Source: Bacteroidota bacterium (lineage in GTDB: Bacteria > Bacteroidota > Bacteroidia > Chitinophagales > Chitinophagaceae). Taken from it: a stretch of DNA of 64,000 nt. The first letter of the stretch is position 1. Each line of letters opens with the position of its first letter. The stretch lies in NCBI GenBank assembly GCA_018268035.1, contig JAFDXI010000145.1, positions 1 through 64,000 of the forward strand, given 5' to 3'. The notes under the pieces are model-generated. The model was not told the DNA's origin. It was given only the letters and a program-made list of their open reading frames with translations, and ran no database searches. This document shows positions 9,843 through 18,905 of this stretch, piece after piece. The translations under genes were made by a program, and so were the position numbers.

Positions 9843-10566
9843 TGGTATAGATGCCTTTGATTTGAATTTTTTTACGAATGTAAATTCGATATCTGTGATT
9901 GCGGTAATCAGTTTATCAAAATCAGTATTTCATGTATAAACCTGTGGGGTGATACGAACACAGTTGGCACCATCCTAAACGATGCCCACTGTATGGATTT
10001 TATATTTATTAAATAATATGCTTTTAAAATCACTGTGATAGATGCCATCAATGTTCACACTGCAAATAGCACAGGATAATGCCTGTTTCAATGACGTTTG
10101 TAATTATACGCCCGGTAAATCCTTAACTCGATTTGTCCAATAATCTTAGCGGTATCGTAATCTTTCTACTTTGCGTGCAGCGCCGATTGTATTATGAAAA
10201 TTTAATGCTTCGCCAATTGCCTGTTCGATAGCAAAACTTCATATGCCAAGCGATTCAAATTTTCTGATATTATCACTGCGTGGTTTAGCAGTACAGGTGA
10301 GCGGCCATATTTTTTTGATGTTACCTTTTTTAATCCAAATCATACCGTTGCCTATTGCTGCACTTAAAAATTTATGCAGGCTTGTTCCATAATAGTCAAA
10401 TCCAAGAGTTGGAATTGTATAGTTGAGCAAACCGAAGCTATGTGCTCCATCACACATCACTTCTATTGTTTGCTTTTTGAATAGTTTCAGCATACAACTG
10501 GTTAAATAAACCGTTTAGTGAAAATGCACCCGCCTGACTGATGAAATTTCTCCTGTCTGCTATCAT
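9825..10566 (-). pseudogene. Decayed class V aminotransferase (isopenicillin-N-epimerase-like)
   Basis: Read on the minus strand, 10566 begins an N-terminus like those of exported class V aminotransferases (MIADRRNFISQAGAF). After about 35 residues the frame breaks and rejoins homologous sequence much further along the family: VMCDGAHSFGLLNYT, YYGTSLHKFLSA (with the PLP lysine) and IWIKKG. About 180 residues are missing between the two parts. The rest of the C-terminal domain continues in one frame (FAIEQAIGEALNFHN, IHTVGIV, DGANCVRITPQVY) but is interrupted by five in-frame stops. An internal deletion, a frameshift and several nonsense changes mean that the gene is inactive. The homology runs to about 9830, touching the end of topA. 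Confidence 0.82.
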
Positions 10567-10722
10567 GAAAAAAATTAGTTTTGTATGCAGAAAGATAGTT
10601 TTTTTATTTGGTGAATTTTGCTAACTAATTTATTGTTGTCATAAATGCTATTCACAATACTGGATAAGTAATTAAAGGGATGTTTAAAAAAAAAATTTAG
10701 TTTGTGGTGACAATTATTTTGT

Positions 10723-11595
10723 ATGATTCAAAACTCCGAAATATCAGCATTACTCACGTTGATTGATGACCCTGATGAAGAAGTGTTTTCTTCTGTCAGC
10801 TCACGCATTGTGAATTATGGAAAAATCATCATACCCAACCTTGAAAACCTTTGGGAAAATACGGTGAGTGAAGCTGTGCAGGAGCGTATAGAAATGATCA
10901 TTCACCGGCTGCACTATTCTGATTTGATTACTGATTTAACAGAATGGAGAGATAGTGCATATCATGATTTGTTATTTGGGGCTATGCTGGTTGCAAGGTT
11001 TCAATATCCGGATTTGCAAACTGCACCGGTAATCCAGGAAATAGAAAAAATCAGACAAAATGTTTGGCTGGAGTTAAACAGCTTTCTAACGCCTTTGGAA
11101 CAGGCGAATGTAATTTCAAGTATAGTGTATAATTATTACAACCTGAAGGGTTCTGAAATTGGTTATCAAAAGCCGGATGATTTTTTTATACATAAAGTGT
11201 TGCAGACAAGAAAAGGAAATACTCTGTCTAATGGGATTTTATACCTTGTATTAGCTGAGCTATTGGCAATACCTGTTAAGGCCATCAACATCCCTAAGCA
11301 GTTTGTACTTGCATTTTTTAATAACGATTATGATGCTTCCAGTTATGACGGGCACCCACAGAAGAAAATACATTTTTATGTAGATGCTACCACAGGTCAG
11401 CCATTCACCCATAAAGATGTGGACATTTATTTCAAGCGAATTAATGTGCCACCGGTTCCATCATATTTTAAACCGATGAATGCAGTGCGGGTGATACAGG
11501 TTTTACTGGAAGAGTTGGCCCGTTGTTTTAATGATCCAAAAAATATGTACAAACATGATGAACTTTTAGATCTGTCTGATTTACTTTCTGCATGA
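10723..11595 (+). CDS. SirB1-family transglutaminase-like protein
   Basis: This 290-residue soluble protein matches the SirB1_N/transglutaminase-like fold. An alpha-helical N-terminus (about 1-110) comes first, followed by FLTPLEQANVISSIVYNYYNLKG and the conserved RKGNTLSNGILYLVLAELLAIPVKAINIPKQFVLAF region. In many SirB1 members the last segment reads PGHF; here the histidine position is Q and there is no cysteine in the expected place. The protein therefore lacks a transglutaminase or protease triad and is probably a binding or scaffold protein. It is a single gene, with the decayed aminotransferase upstream and ppa convergent downstream. Confidence 0.75.
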   Translation: MIQNSEISALLTLIDDPDEEVFSSVSSRIVNYGKIIIPNLENLWENTVSEAVQERIEMIIHRLHYSDLITDLTEWRDSAYHDLLFGAMLVARFQYPDLQTAPVIQEIEKIRQNVWLELNSFLTPLEQANVISSIVYNYYNLKGSEIGYQKPDDFFIHKVLQTRKGNTLSNGILYLVLAELLAIPVKAINIPKQFVLAFFNNDYDASSYDGHPQKKIHFYVDATTGQPFTHKDVDIYFKRINVPPVPSYFKPMNAVRVIQVLLEELARCFNDPKNMYKHDELLDLSDLLSA

Positions 11596-11624
11596 AAAAG
11601 AACAAATGAATCTACACTATTGCA

Positions 11625-12170
11625 TCATCCATTTTCGCCAAACTTATTTTTATAAAAGACAATGGCATCCTGAATTATTTCCAAAGCTTTTGCTTTGTCG
11701 CCAAAGTCTGAGACCTTAACAGTTTTGCGTTCCAATTTTTTATACTCTTCAAAGAAATGTCTTAGCTCATCAAAAAAATGCTGAGGTAGTTCTTCAATAT
11801 TATTGTAATGGTTTACACCAGGATCATTATTGGCAACAGAAATGATTTTATCATCAGCATCTCCGCTGTCAACCATTTGCATGACCCCGATAATTTTTGC
11901 TTCCATCAGAGTGAGCGGTTGCACTGGCAATGATGTGATCACCAGGATATCAAGTGGATCCTTGTCATCGCCATAAGTTTGCGGAATGAAACCATAATTC
12001 ACAGGATAGTAAAAAGAAGAGTAGATAACACGGTCAAGCTTTAACAAACCACTTTGTTTGTCAATTTCATATTTACATCTTGAACCCTGTGGAATCTCAA
12101 TTACAGCAGTTACGATTCTTGGAGCTTTATCTCCATAAGAAACACCATGCCATGGGTGTAATACATTCAT
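11625..12170 (-). CDS. ppa: Inorganic pyrophosphatase, family I
   Basis: This 181-residue cytoplasmic enzyme hydrolyses pyrophosphate to orthophosphate and so pulls biosynthetic reactions forward. The metal- and substrate-binding residues of family I are visible: EIPQGSRCKYE near the start, YPVNYGFIPQTYGDDKDPLD (the Asp-rich active site) and the later DSGDADDKI motif. Its length is normal for bacterial family I enzymes. The start ATG (12170) is preceded by an AT-rich 250-base divergent region shared with plsY. It ends 29 bases from the convergent SirB1-like gene. Confidence 0.95.
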   Translation of the reverse strand: MNVLHPWHGVSYGDKAPRIVTAVIEIPQGSRCKYEIDKQSGLLKLDRVIYSSFYYPVNYGFIPQTYGDDKDPLDILVITSLPVQPLTLMEAKIIGVMQMVDSGDADDKIISVANNDPGVNHYNNIEELPQHFFDELRHFFEEYKKLERKTVKVSDFGDKAKALEIIQDAIVFYKNKFGENG

Positions 12171-12380
12171 TTAATTTTTTGTTTTTTGATTGATTGTAAA
12201 AATAATTTTTTTAAAATAATGTTGCCATTAAGTTTTGATTGCAAAATTGTTTACATGAAACAACAAAGAAATTTAACAGTTATACATACGATTTTTTTTT
12301 CAAATAATAATGAAACAGGCTAATTTTTTCTTTGAGTGGTTGATTAAAGATTTTTGATACCATTTATGAAGTTATGAACG

Positions 12381-12388
12381 TATATTTG
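12381..12388 (+). promoter_or_regulatory. Candidate -7 promoter element for plsY
   Basis: TATATTTG matches the Bacteroidota consensus TAnnTTTG exactly and ends 32 bases before the plsY ATG. A TTTTTG lies upstream but its spacing (about 24 bases) is longer than usual, so only the -7 box is well supported. Confidence 0.4.
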
Positions 12389-12420
12389 CCAGCTCTTGGT
12401 ATAACATTGTTTAGATCCCA

Positions 12421-13086
12421 ATGAACGAATTATTACTAATCATCGCCGCATATCTCATCGGTTCTATTCCTACTGCTGTGTGGGTAAGCCGTTATTATTT
12501 TGGGATAGATATTCGTGATTACGGCAGCGGAAATGCAGGTGCCACCAACACTTACCGTGTGTTGGGAGTTAAATGGGGAACTTTTGTGATGATCGTGGAT
12601 ATGCTTAAAGGTGTTGTTGCTACTTCCCTCTATATTTTATTGCCTTACTATGTTGTAAAAACTAATGACTGGGACAGGACTAATCTGATGATTGGCCTTG
12701 GCCTTGCAGCAGTATCAGGCCATATATTTCCTATATGGGCCGGTTTTAAAGGTGGTAAAGGTGTAGCTACATTATTTGGAATGATTTTGGCCATACAACC
12801 TATTGTAGCAGTTTGTTGTGTTGGTGTTTTTATTTTGGTGCTCTATCTTACAAGGTTTGTTTCACTGAGCTCTATTCTCTCCAGTATAGCGTTTGCTGTT
12901 TTTATCTTATTTATTTTTAATGATGATGTAACGCTATACAGGATTTTTTCGGTTGCGGTTGCTTTGATGGTTATACTCACCCATCAAAAAAATATTAACC
13001 GGTTACTCAATGGTACAGAAAGTAAAGTGCCCATTTTAAAACATCGTGATCGCCGCCGCATCAACAGGCTGAGAAGAAGACACTAA
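12421..13086 (+). CDS. plsY: Glycerol-3-phosphate acyltransferase PlsY
   Basis: This 221-residue membrane enzyme transfers the acyl group from acyl-phosphate to glycerol-3-phosphate, the first step of phospholipid synthesis. It carries the three conserved PlsY loops: GSGNAGATNTYR (about 37-49), FKGGKGVAT (about 109-117, glycerophosphate binding) and the HQKNINRLLNGTE region near the end. Five or so hydrophobic helices separate them. A basic C-terminal tail (RRRINRLRRRH) follows. The gene is divergent from ppa and is followed by an M48 protease 35 bases later. Confidence 0.96.
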   Translation: MNELLLIIAAYLIGSIPTAVWVSRYYFGIDIRDYGSGNAGATNTYRVLGVKWGTFVMIVDMLKGVVATSLYILLPYYVVKTNDWDRTNLMIGLGLAAVSGHIFPIWAGFKGGKGVATLFGMILAIQPIVAVCCVGVFILVLYLTRFVSLSSILSSIAFAVFILFIFNDDVTLYRIFSVAVALMVILTHQKNINRLLNGTESKVPILKHRDRRRINRLRRRH

Positions 13087-13121
13087 TATCTTTTTTTATA
13101 CAAACGAATCTAAGTTTTTTT

Positions 13122-13931
13122 ATGAAAATGAAAATTGCAGTTTCATTATGTATTTTGTTTGCATTGAGTGCCTGCACCAGGAATGCAATTACAGGCAGGA
13201 ATCAGTTGTCGCTTGTTTCAGAAGACCAGATGGAACAAATGTCTTTAACGCAATACAAGCAGTTTCTTTCAAAAAGTAATGTTGTCCCCGCTTCCAAAAG
13301 CGATGCAGAAATGGTAAAACGTGTTGGCCAGAATATTGCAAATGCCATCACTAAATATTACCAGCAAAAAGGTATAGCCAATGATATAGCCAGTTATAAA
13401 TGGGAGTTTAATCTGGTGGAAAGCAAAGAAGTGAATGCCTGGTGTATGCCCGGTGGTAAAGTGGTTGTTTATACAGGCATATTGCCAATAACACAAAACG
13501 AAGATGCATTGGCTATTGTGTTAGGTCATGAAATCACACACGCAGTTGCAGGCCATGGCAGGGAAAGAATGAGCCAGTTAATGGTAGCTCAGGGATTGCA
13601 GGTTGCAGGTAATGTTGCTTTGGGGAATAATCCCAAAACCGTAAACATTTTTAATAATGTTTTTGGACCTACTGCTCAACTCGGTGTTTTATTACCCAAT
13701 AGCCGTAACCAGGAATTAGAAGCTGATCACTATGGTTTGATTTTCGCAGCAATGGCCGGTTATAATCCACAGGAAGCAATTCCTTTTTGGACACGAATGC
13801 AAAACCTGAGTAAAAGTGGTTCTAAACCCCCAACATTTTTAAGCGATCACCCAAGTGATGAAGAACGTATTGAAAAATTGAAAGCGTTAATGCCAGAAGC
13901 CATGTCATACTATAAGCCAAAAGGAAATTAA
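13122..13931 (+). CDS. M48-family zinc metalloprotease lipoprotein
   Basis: This 269-residue protein has a lipoprotein signal peptide with a lipobox LSAC (Cys about residue 21). A peptidase M48 domain with the zinc motif HEITHAVAGH (HExxH) and the downstream glutamate ligand in ELEADHYG follows. The NAWCMPGGKVVVYTGIL segment is typical of the periplasmic M48B/C proteases related to LoiP and BepA, which degrade or mature outer-membrane proteins. In Bacteroidota the lipid anchor suggests a periplasmic location on the inner or outer membrane. It probably shares a transcript with plsY, although the functions are unrelated. Confidence 0.92.
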   Translation: MKMKIAVSLCILFALSACTRNAITGRNQLSLVSEDQMEQMSLTQYKQFLSKSNVVPASKSDAEMVKRVGQNIANAITKYYQQKGIANDIASYKWEFNLVESKEVNAWCMPGGKVVVYTGILPITQNEDALAIVLGHEITHAVAGHGRERMSQLMVAQGLQVAGNVALGNNPKTVNIFNNVFGPTAQLGVLLPNSRNQELEADHYGLIFAAMAGYNPQEAIPFWTRMQNLSKSGSKPPTFLSDHPSDEERIEKLKALMPEAMSYYKPKGN

Positions 13932-13973
13932 TCTAAGATTGAATCTGCAGGTATAATGTTGATTGAAATCTTT

Positions 13974-15092
13974 TTACATTTTCAGCAACTCGTTCATTAG
14001 TTCTATAAACCGGTTGACCATTTTTTCTTCTGTAAAATTTTCTTCAAAACGTATTAATGCATTTATACAAAAATCATTGTATTGCTTATCGGAAATTACT
14101 GATTCAATTGCCTGTGCTAATTGCCTGCTGTTTTTTATATCAACATTCAATCCGGTAATACCGTTTTGATTCACCCATGTAGTTCCTGAACCTGGTATAT
14201 CGGTTGCAATAATTGGTTTTGAAAATGCCATGGCTTCGATGATAACAATTCCAAATGATTCAGCTTTTTCATAAGATGGCAGGCAAAAAACATCGCAGGC
14301 TGCATAATAACTTCCCCATGTAGTTTCTCCGGTTTCCGGAACCAAAAAAACTTTGTGTTGAAGATGAGCATTGATTATTTTCTCCATGTATTTTTCTTCG
14401 TTTCCACCATGTCCTCCTATCAAAATGATAATCTCATCATTGAGAAAAGCAGCAGCATCAATTAAATATTCAAAGCCCTTGTAATAAACATACCTGCCCA
14501 ATGAAAAAACTATTTTTTTATTTCTGAATTTTTCTTTGATTGAATTATAAACAACAGCATCATTTACCAGGTTGGCTTTGTTGATTCCTAATGGTAAAAT
14601 TTTGCTTTTGGCTTTGTAATTTTTCAACGGCGCCGAGTGTTCAAGATAAATTTCAGATGTAGCTAATATCATATCTGTCCTCTGAAGCATTTTGTTTTCT
14701 ATAGGTTTGAATAAAGTATAAAATATCCCTTTGTTTAAAATATCCCCATGCCATTGAATAACCACTTTTGCTTTTGTTTTGAAGAATAATAAAGCCAATG
14801 CTGCCATTGGGTTAGGGGTATGTATTAAAATGATGTCATAATTATTCCTGAGTTGTTTAAACAGTTTAAAAAAGGAGATTGAAATTGGGCTCGACAGAAA
14901 TTTAAAATTGGTAGCGGCTTCCCAAATGGTTGAATGTCCCACTTGTTTTTGGTGAGTGTCATTGTCTTCGCTGAAACATAAAGCATCCACCTTGAAATTA
15001 TCACCTGTAGCAGCTACAAATGATCTGGTAATGGTTTCCACACCGCCTTTCAGTGAATAATATTTTCCTACCTGTAAAATTTTTACCTGCAC
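13974..15092 (-). CDS. Glycosyltransferase family 4
   Basis: This is a 372-residue GT-B glycosyltransferase. The N-terminal Rossmann domain opens with KILQVGKYYSLKGGVETI, the usual glycine-rich acceptor-side loop. The C-terminal donor domain includes VFSLGRYVYYKGFEYLI and the nucleotide-sugar motif EKAESFGIVIIEAMAFSKPIIAT, in which the two glutamates form the E-x7-E pair. It transfers a sugar from a nucleotide sugar to an unknown acceptor in surface polysaccharide or glycolipid synthesis. The gene diverges from the membrane protein at 15177, which looks like a polysaccharide-related protein, so the two may act in the same surface-glycan pathway. Confidence 0.9.
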   Translation of the reverse strand: MQVKILQVGKYYSLKGGVETITRSFVAATGDNFKVDALCFSEDNDTHQKQVGHSTIWEAATNFKFLSSPISISFFKLFKQLRNNYDIILIHTPNPMAALALLFFKTKAKVVIQWHGDILNKGIFYTLFKPIENKMLQRTDMILATSEIYLEHSAPLKNYKAKSKILPLGINKANLVNDAVVYNSIKEKFRNKKIVFSLGRYVYYKGFEYLIDAAAFLNDEIIILIGGHGGNEEKYMEKIINAHLQHKVFLVPETGETTWGSYYAACDVFCLPSYEKAESFGIVIIEAMAFSKPIIATDIPGSGTTWVNQNGITGLNVDIKNSRQLAQAIESVISDKQYNDFCINALIRFEENFTEEKMVNRFIELMNELLKM

Positions 15093-15158
15093 CTGGATAA
15101 ATCTGTTTAGTTGCGCCGAACTGGCTAACCTGTTACTGCAATTTGCAATTATACCATT

Positions 15159-15166
15159 TATATTTG
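15159..15166 (+). promoter_or_regulatory. Candidate -7 promoter element for the membrane protein at 15177
   Basis: TATATTTG fits TAnnTTTG and ends 10 bases before the ATG, so the leader would be only a few bases long. No good -33 box at the usual spacing is evident. Confidence 0.35.
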
Positions 15167-15176
15167 TTGATGGTTA

Positions 15177-16481
15177 ATGAATAATTTATTTAATATGCTT
15201 TTAAGCAGTTTGCTTTTTGTTGTATATACGGCTGTCTTTCTTTTCATATTATACAGGCTCAGCTTAAAAAAAACTTTTGATTTAAGCTTTAAATCAGCTT
15301 CACTTGCTTTCATTGCAAAGGTTGTTGCAGGCTGTGTGTATGGATATTTTTTCCTGCATTATTATGGAGGTGATGATACCTGGAAATATCACAATGAGGG
15401 TTTGAAAGAATTAGCATTGCTAAAAACAAATCCTTTACAGTTTTTATCCAATGGGCTTTTGCCGGAAGGCTATGATACCAACCAACTCAGCACAATTTTT
15501 GACAGCACCCATTCTTTTGTAAAAGACCTCGAGCTGACTTTGCTATTTAAACTCCTGGCTGTTTTTGATTTTTTTAGTGGAGGGAATTATTATGTGAATG
15601 TTATTTTTTACAACATGATTGTTTTTAGTGGTAGTTATGTGTTGTATAAAATGTTTTGCACGAAGTATCCTGAAAAAAAAACATTATGGATGCTGGTTGT
15701 TTTTTATTTGCCTGCGACATTATTCTGGACAAGCGGAATCAGGAAAGATGGATTATGTTTCGCCATTATTTGCGGATTGCTATACCAGTTGTTTGTCTTA
15801 TTTGAAAAAGAAGCTTCAGTTAAAAGAATAATTCTTGCTGTATTGCTTTTTGTGTTACTCTTTTTATTCAGGAATTATCTCGCTTTACCTTTTATTCCTG
15901 TTGTTATCGGATATTTTTTTTATAGGAGGAAAAAGAAATATGCAATAGCCGTATTTTCTTGTATTTTAATTGTAGGTACCTGCTTGTTTTTTTTATCATC
16001 GGTTGTATCAAGCCATTATAATTTGCCATTAAAAATGGCTGAAAGGCAACAAGCATTTTTAGAATTAAAAGGTGGTTCTTATTTGCCAATTGATACACTA
16101 CAAGGCAACCTCATTTCATATTATAAAATATTGCCAGCTGCATTAAATCATGTTTTTGTCAGACCATATATGAGAGAAGCAGGCAACCTGTTGTATTTAT
16201 TTTCATTCCTGAACTCAATTTTATTTTTTGTAATCATGATGAGGATATTCATCAAGCCGGAAAAAGATTGTTTAAAAATTTTCAACACTCCATTTATATT
16301 ATCGTTGCTGACTATTGCATTGCTGAATTACATCATCATTGGTTACACTGTTCCTTTTCTTGGCGCTATCGTCCGGTATAAAGCATCTTTTGAAATCTTT
16401 TTTATTCTTTCTTTTCTTGCACTTCAGCAAGCCCCATTGTTTCTCTTTAAGAAAAGAAATTTAATTATTGCACAACACTGA
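15177..16481 (+). CDS. Multi-pass membrane protein of polysaccharide polymerase/ligase type
   Basis: This 434-residue integral membrane protein has about ten hydrophobic helices. Conserved-looking polar motifs between helices are YYGGDDTWKYHNEG (about 63-76) and LFWTSGIRKDGLCF (about 182-195). The SG.x.KD pattern is seen in Bacteroidota membrane proteins related to EpsG/O-antigen polymerases and mannosyltransferase-like enzymes, but this is a pattern resemblance, not a family identification. Its divergent neighbour is a glycosyltransferase. The 3' end overlaps the convergent T9SS-domain gene by 17 bases. Confidence 0.6.
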   Translation: MNNLFNMLLSSLLFVVYTAVFLFILYRLSLKKTFDLSFKSASLAFIAKVVAGCVYGYFFLHYYGGDDTWKYHNEGLKELALLKTNPLQFLSNGLLPEGYDTNQLSTIFDSTHSFVKDLELTLLFKLLAVFDFFSGGNYYVNVIFYNMIVFSGSYVLYKMFCTKYPEKKTLWMLVVFYLPATLFWTSGIRKDGLCFAIICGLLYQLFVLFEKEASVKRIILAVLLFVLLFLFRNYLALPFIPVVIGYFFYRRKKKYAIAVFSCILIVGTCLFFLSSVVSSHYNLPLKMAERQQAFLELKGGSYLPIDTLQGNLISYYKILPAALNHVFVRPYMREAGNLLYLFSFLNSILFFVIMMRIFIKPEKDCLKIFNTPFILSLLTIALLNYIIIGYTVPFLGAIVRYKASFEIFFILSFLALQQAPLFLFKKRNLIIAQH

Positions 16482-16836
16482 ATTGTATTGTTTTGTTACC
16501 TGACAGGCTTGTTACAGTAAGAAAATATAAACCATTTGAGTCATTGGATAAATTGATAGACATAGTGCTAAAACCGCCGGGGTGATTATATATCATAGTA
16601 TTTACTTTGGTGCCGGCTTCATTATAAACACACATCTCAAGTTGAATGGGATTTGGGTTGCTGATTTGTACCAAAACAAATCCTCTTGCCGGATTACCAA
16701 TGATTTTTACTTGTGTTGTAATATCAGTCCTTGTAATGTTGTTGTTAATAGAACCAACATTGCGGATATATTCCTGGCCGATAGCAGAAAAAGAAATTAT
16801 CAGCAGTACTACAATAATGGAGGAAATCTTTTTCAT
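16465..16836 (-). CDS. Exported protein consisting almost only of a T9SS type A sorting domain
   Basis: This 123-residue protein has a signal peptide (MKKISSIIVVLLIISFSAIGQ) and about 20 residues of linker. The rest matches a type IX secretion C-terminal sorting domain: VKIIGNPARGFVLVQI (NP..G start), a central VYNEAGTKV strand, GLYFLTV (the G-x-Y motif) and a KTIQFSVVQ end. These domains direct cargo through the outer membrane and are usually cleaved off and replaced by a lipid anchor. Here there is no cargo domain. It could be a decoy, an adaptor or the remains of a larger secreted protein. It overlaps the 3' end of the convergent membrane gene by 17 bases. Confidence 0.7.
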   Translation of the reverse strand: MKKISSIIVVLLIISFSAIGQEYIRNVGSINNNITRTDITTQVKIIGNPARGFVLVQISNPNPIQLEMCVYNEAGTKVNTMIYNHPGGFSTMSINLSNDSNGLYFLTVTSLSGNKTIQFSVVQ

Positions 16837-17043
16837 TTTTTTATTTTATCAAAATGTAAATGAATAGAAGTTGATCAACTCAATTAAAACATCATGACCA
16901 TTTACGGAATAATAAACAATTTGTCATAAGAGACTGCACAAATTGTTTGCCTGTACTGTTAATAACGTTAATGCACTGTAAAAAAAATCTATGTAAAAAA
17001 ATGAAATTTTGTTTTAGCAAGCTTTTAAACCTGGTGAGAAAAC

Positions 17044-17577
17044 TTAAAAATGACTATGGCCTGACCTGGTAATTAAATTTTTTTCTTCATTGAATGCAGA
17101 GTTGTATTGATGTGATTCAATTGAGCCAACACTAACTGGGTGTTTTGTTTTTACTGAATCACTGTCATTTGGCGGGATGGATAGATAACCTTTGCCATAA
17201 GTCAGAGTGCCACCTAAGTGCCCGGCAACTATAATCAATATGATTAATAAAGCAATCATCATTTTATAAATGAGGTCAAATTCTTTTTTTGATTGTTTCA
17301 TATATAAAAGCATGGATGCAATGACAACTCCTATACCTGTCCACATGTGCCAGATGATTAAAGGTTTTTTGTAATCGTCAAGCGTGGATAAAGTATAACC
17401 TGTAATACAGGCAAGCATTGCTGAAAAGACACCTGCGAGTAAAACTATTTTTATTGCTTCCTGTGAAATTTTATAACGTTCTTTTCCGGAAAGCAATATC
17501 AATACTAAGGCAACCAGTAAAATGCCGATAGGTAGATGAACAAGTGCAGGATGTAAGTGGCCAATAAATTCGTACAT
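17044..17577 (-). CDS. DUF2231-like membrane protein
   Basis: This 177-residue protein has four hydrophobic helices. It opens with FIGHLHPALVHLPIGILLVAL, which is characteristic of DUF2231, and has conserved histidines at the membrane edges (HLHPALVH, IIWHMWTG, GHLGG). The histidine pairs suggest heme or quinone contact, as in the membrane module that precedes cytochrome c domains in related Bacteroidota proteins. Here the protein stops after a short polar tail (ESHQYNSAF... GHSHF) without a cytochrome motif. It lies 26 bases after ispH and is probably on the same transcript. Confidence 0.72.
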   Translation of the reverse strand: MYEFIGHLHPALVHLPIGILLVALVLILLSGKERYKISQEAIKIVLLAGVFSAMLACITGYTLSTLDDYKKPLIIWHMWTGIGVVIASMLLYMKQSKKEFDLIYKMMIALLIILIIVAGHLGGTLTYGKGYLSIPPNDSDSVKTKHPVSVGSIESHQYNSAFNEEKNLITRSGHSHF

Positions 17578-17603
17578 AGAAAAAACGATGAGCCATGAAA
17601 CAT

Positions 17604-18830
17604 TTATAAAAATGAACCCAACATCTCCTCAATATCATTTTCTGATGCATAAAAACCTACGAGTTTTTCAATCACATCTTCCACAAGTGCATCAGGACAA
17701 CTTGCACCGCTTGTAATCAAAATCCTTGCAGGCTTTTGTGCAGGTAAAAAATTCTGTACAACTGTAACTTCTTTTGTCTGCCAATTGCAGTTGATAATCT
17801 CATCAGGTGCTATTATTTTTTCTGCACTGTTAATAAAATAAGTAGGTAATTTTTTATCACATAATTCCACCAGGTGTGATGTGTTACTGCTGTTATAACC
17901 ACCAACAACAATTGCAAGGTCAGCATCTGTTTGTAACAATGCGGATACTGAAGTCTGGTTATCGTTGGTTGCATAACATAATGTATCTCTTGTATCAGCA
18001 AAATGTTCCTGCACAGTAGCATCGGTCAGGTTATAATATTTTTTTACAACCTGTTTTAAATAATCTGCAATAGCTTGTGTGTCTGTTGCCAGTTGTGTAG
18101 TCTGGTTGACTACGCCAAACCGCACCAGATCTTTTTTTATGTCAAAACTTTCTGAATACCTGCCTTTGAATTCCTGGTAAAAATCATCAGCATTTTTTTC
18201 GCCGGTAATATATTTTGCCAGCTCAATAGCTTCCTGCATATCATTAATCACAATAGTTGCAGTTTTTGATGAAGCATGTGAAAAAGTTGCCCTTGTTTCT
18301 TCATGTTTAGGCTTGCCATGTACAACGATGCTGTAACCTTTATCAGCGATTTGTGCACTCCGGTTCCATACTTTTTCAACGAAGGGACAGGTGGTGTTGT
18401 ATTTTTCAGTTTCAATACCTTTTGATTGCAACATATCCTGTATTTGAAGGGTGGTTCCAAACGCAGGTATAATCACTACATCATCAGCATTCAGTTCTTC
18501 AAAAGGAATAAGCTGCCTGCCATAAGTATCCTGTAAAAATTCTATCCCATTGTCTTTGAGGTCTGCATTCACCTGAGGGTTGTGTATCATCTCGCTGAGT
18601 AAAAAAATTCTCTTACCAGGGTTTTCTTCAATGGTTCTGAATGCGATTTCAATAGCATTTTCAACACCATAACAAAATCCAAAATGCCTGGCAAGATAGA
18701 TTTTCAATACACCGAAATCGAGCAGTGTAGGAGTGAAATCTTTCTTTAGTTTGTCTTCAAGTTTTCTCTTATTCTTGATAGCACTGATCAGCCTGCTCCT
18801 GTAAATATTTGGGATAGCGAATTGCTTCAT
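17604..18830 (-). CDS. ispH: 4-hydroxy-3-methylbut-2-enyl diphosphate reductase
   Basis: This enzyme makes isopentenyl and dimethylallyl diphosphate from HMBPP, the last step of the methylerythritol phosphate pathway. Three cysteines for the iron-sulfur cluster are visible: HFGFCYGVENAI (about residue 53), YNTTCPFVEKVW and SGASCPDALVEDVI. At 408 residues it is the long variant, common in Bacteroidota and plastids, with N-terminal and internal insertions relative to the 310-residue E. coli enzyme. Its product supplies the isoprenoid pool, including the class I isoprenoid-type enzyme at 29371. A DUF2231 gene follows closely. Confidence 0.95.
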   Translation of the reverse strand: MKQFAIPNIYRSRLISAIKNKRKLEDKLKKDFTPTLLDFGVLKIYLARHFGFCYGVENAIEIAFRTIEENPGKRIFLLSEMIHNPQVNADLKDNGIEFLQDTYGRQLIPFEELNADDVVIIPAFGTTLQIQDMLQSKGIETEKYNTTCPFVEKVWNRSAQIADKGYSIVVHGKPKHEETRATFSHASSKTATIVINDMQEAIELAKYITGEKNADDFYQEFKGRYSESFDIKKDLVRFGVVNQTTQLATDTQAIADYLKQVVKKYYNLTDATVQEHFADTRDTLCYATNDNQTSVSALLQTDADLAIVVGGYNSSNTSHLVELCDKKLPTYFINSAEKIIAPDEIINCNWQTKEVTVVQNFLPAQKPARILITSGASCPDALVEDVIEKLVGFYASENDIEEMLGSFL

Positions 18831-18837
18831 AAGGGTG

Positions 18838-18845
18838 CAAAGTTA
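18838..18845 (-). promoter_or_regulatory. Candidate -7 promoter element for ispH
   Basis: On the minus strand this reads TAACTTTG, an exact TAnnTTTG match, ending 7 bases before the ispH ATG. A TTG lies further upstream but with shorter spacing than the consensus. Confidence 0.4.
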
Positions 18846-18905
18846 ATAAACTTGGCGTCAATAGGTTTTTGAAGGAATTTCTAAGAAATGGTTATATATT
18901 CAACC

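Noticed and set aside
12171-12420. Small gene in the ppa-plsY divergent region
   Set aside because: There is no frame with a plausible start and composition; the region reads as an AT-rich promoter.
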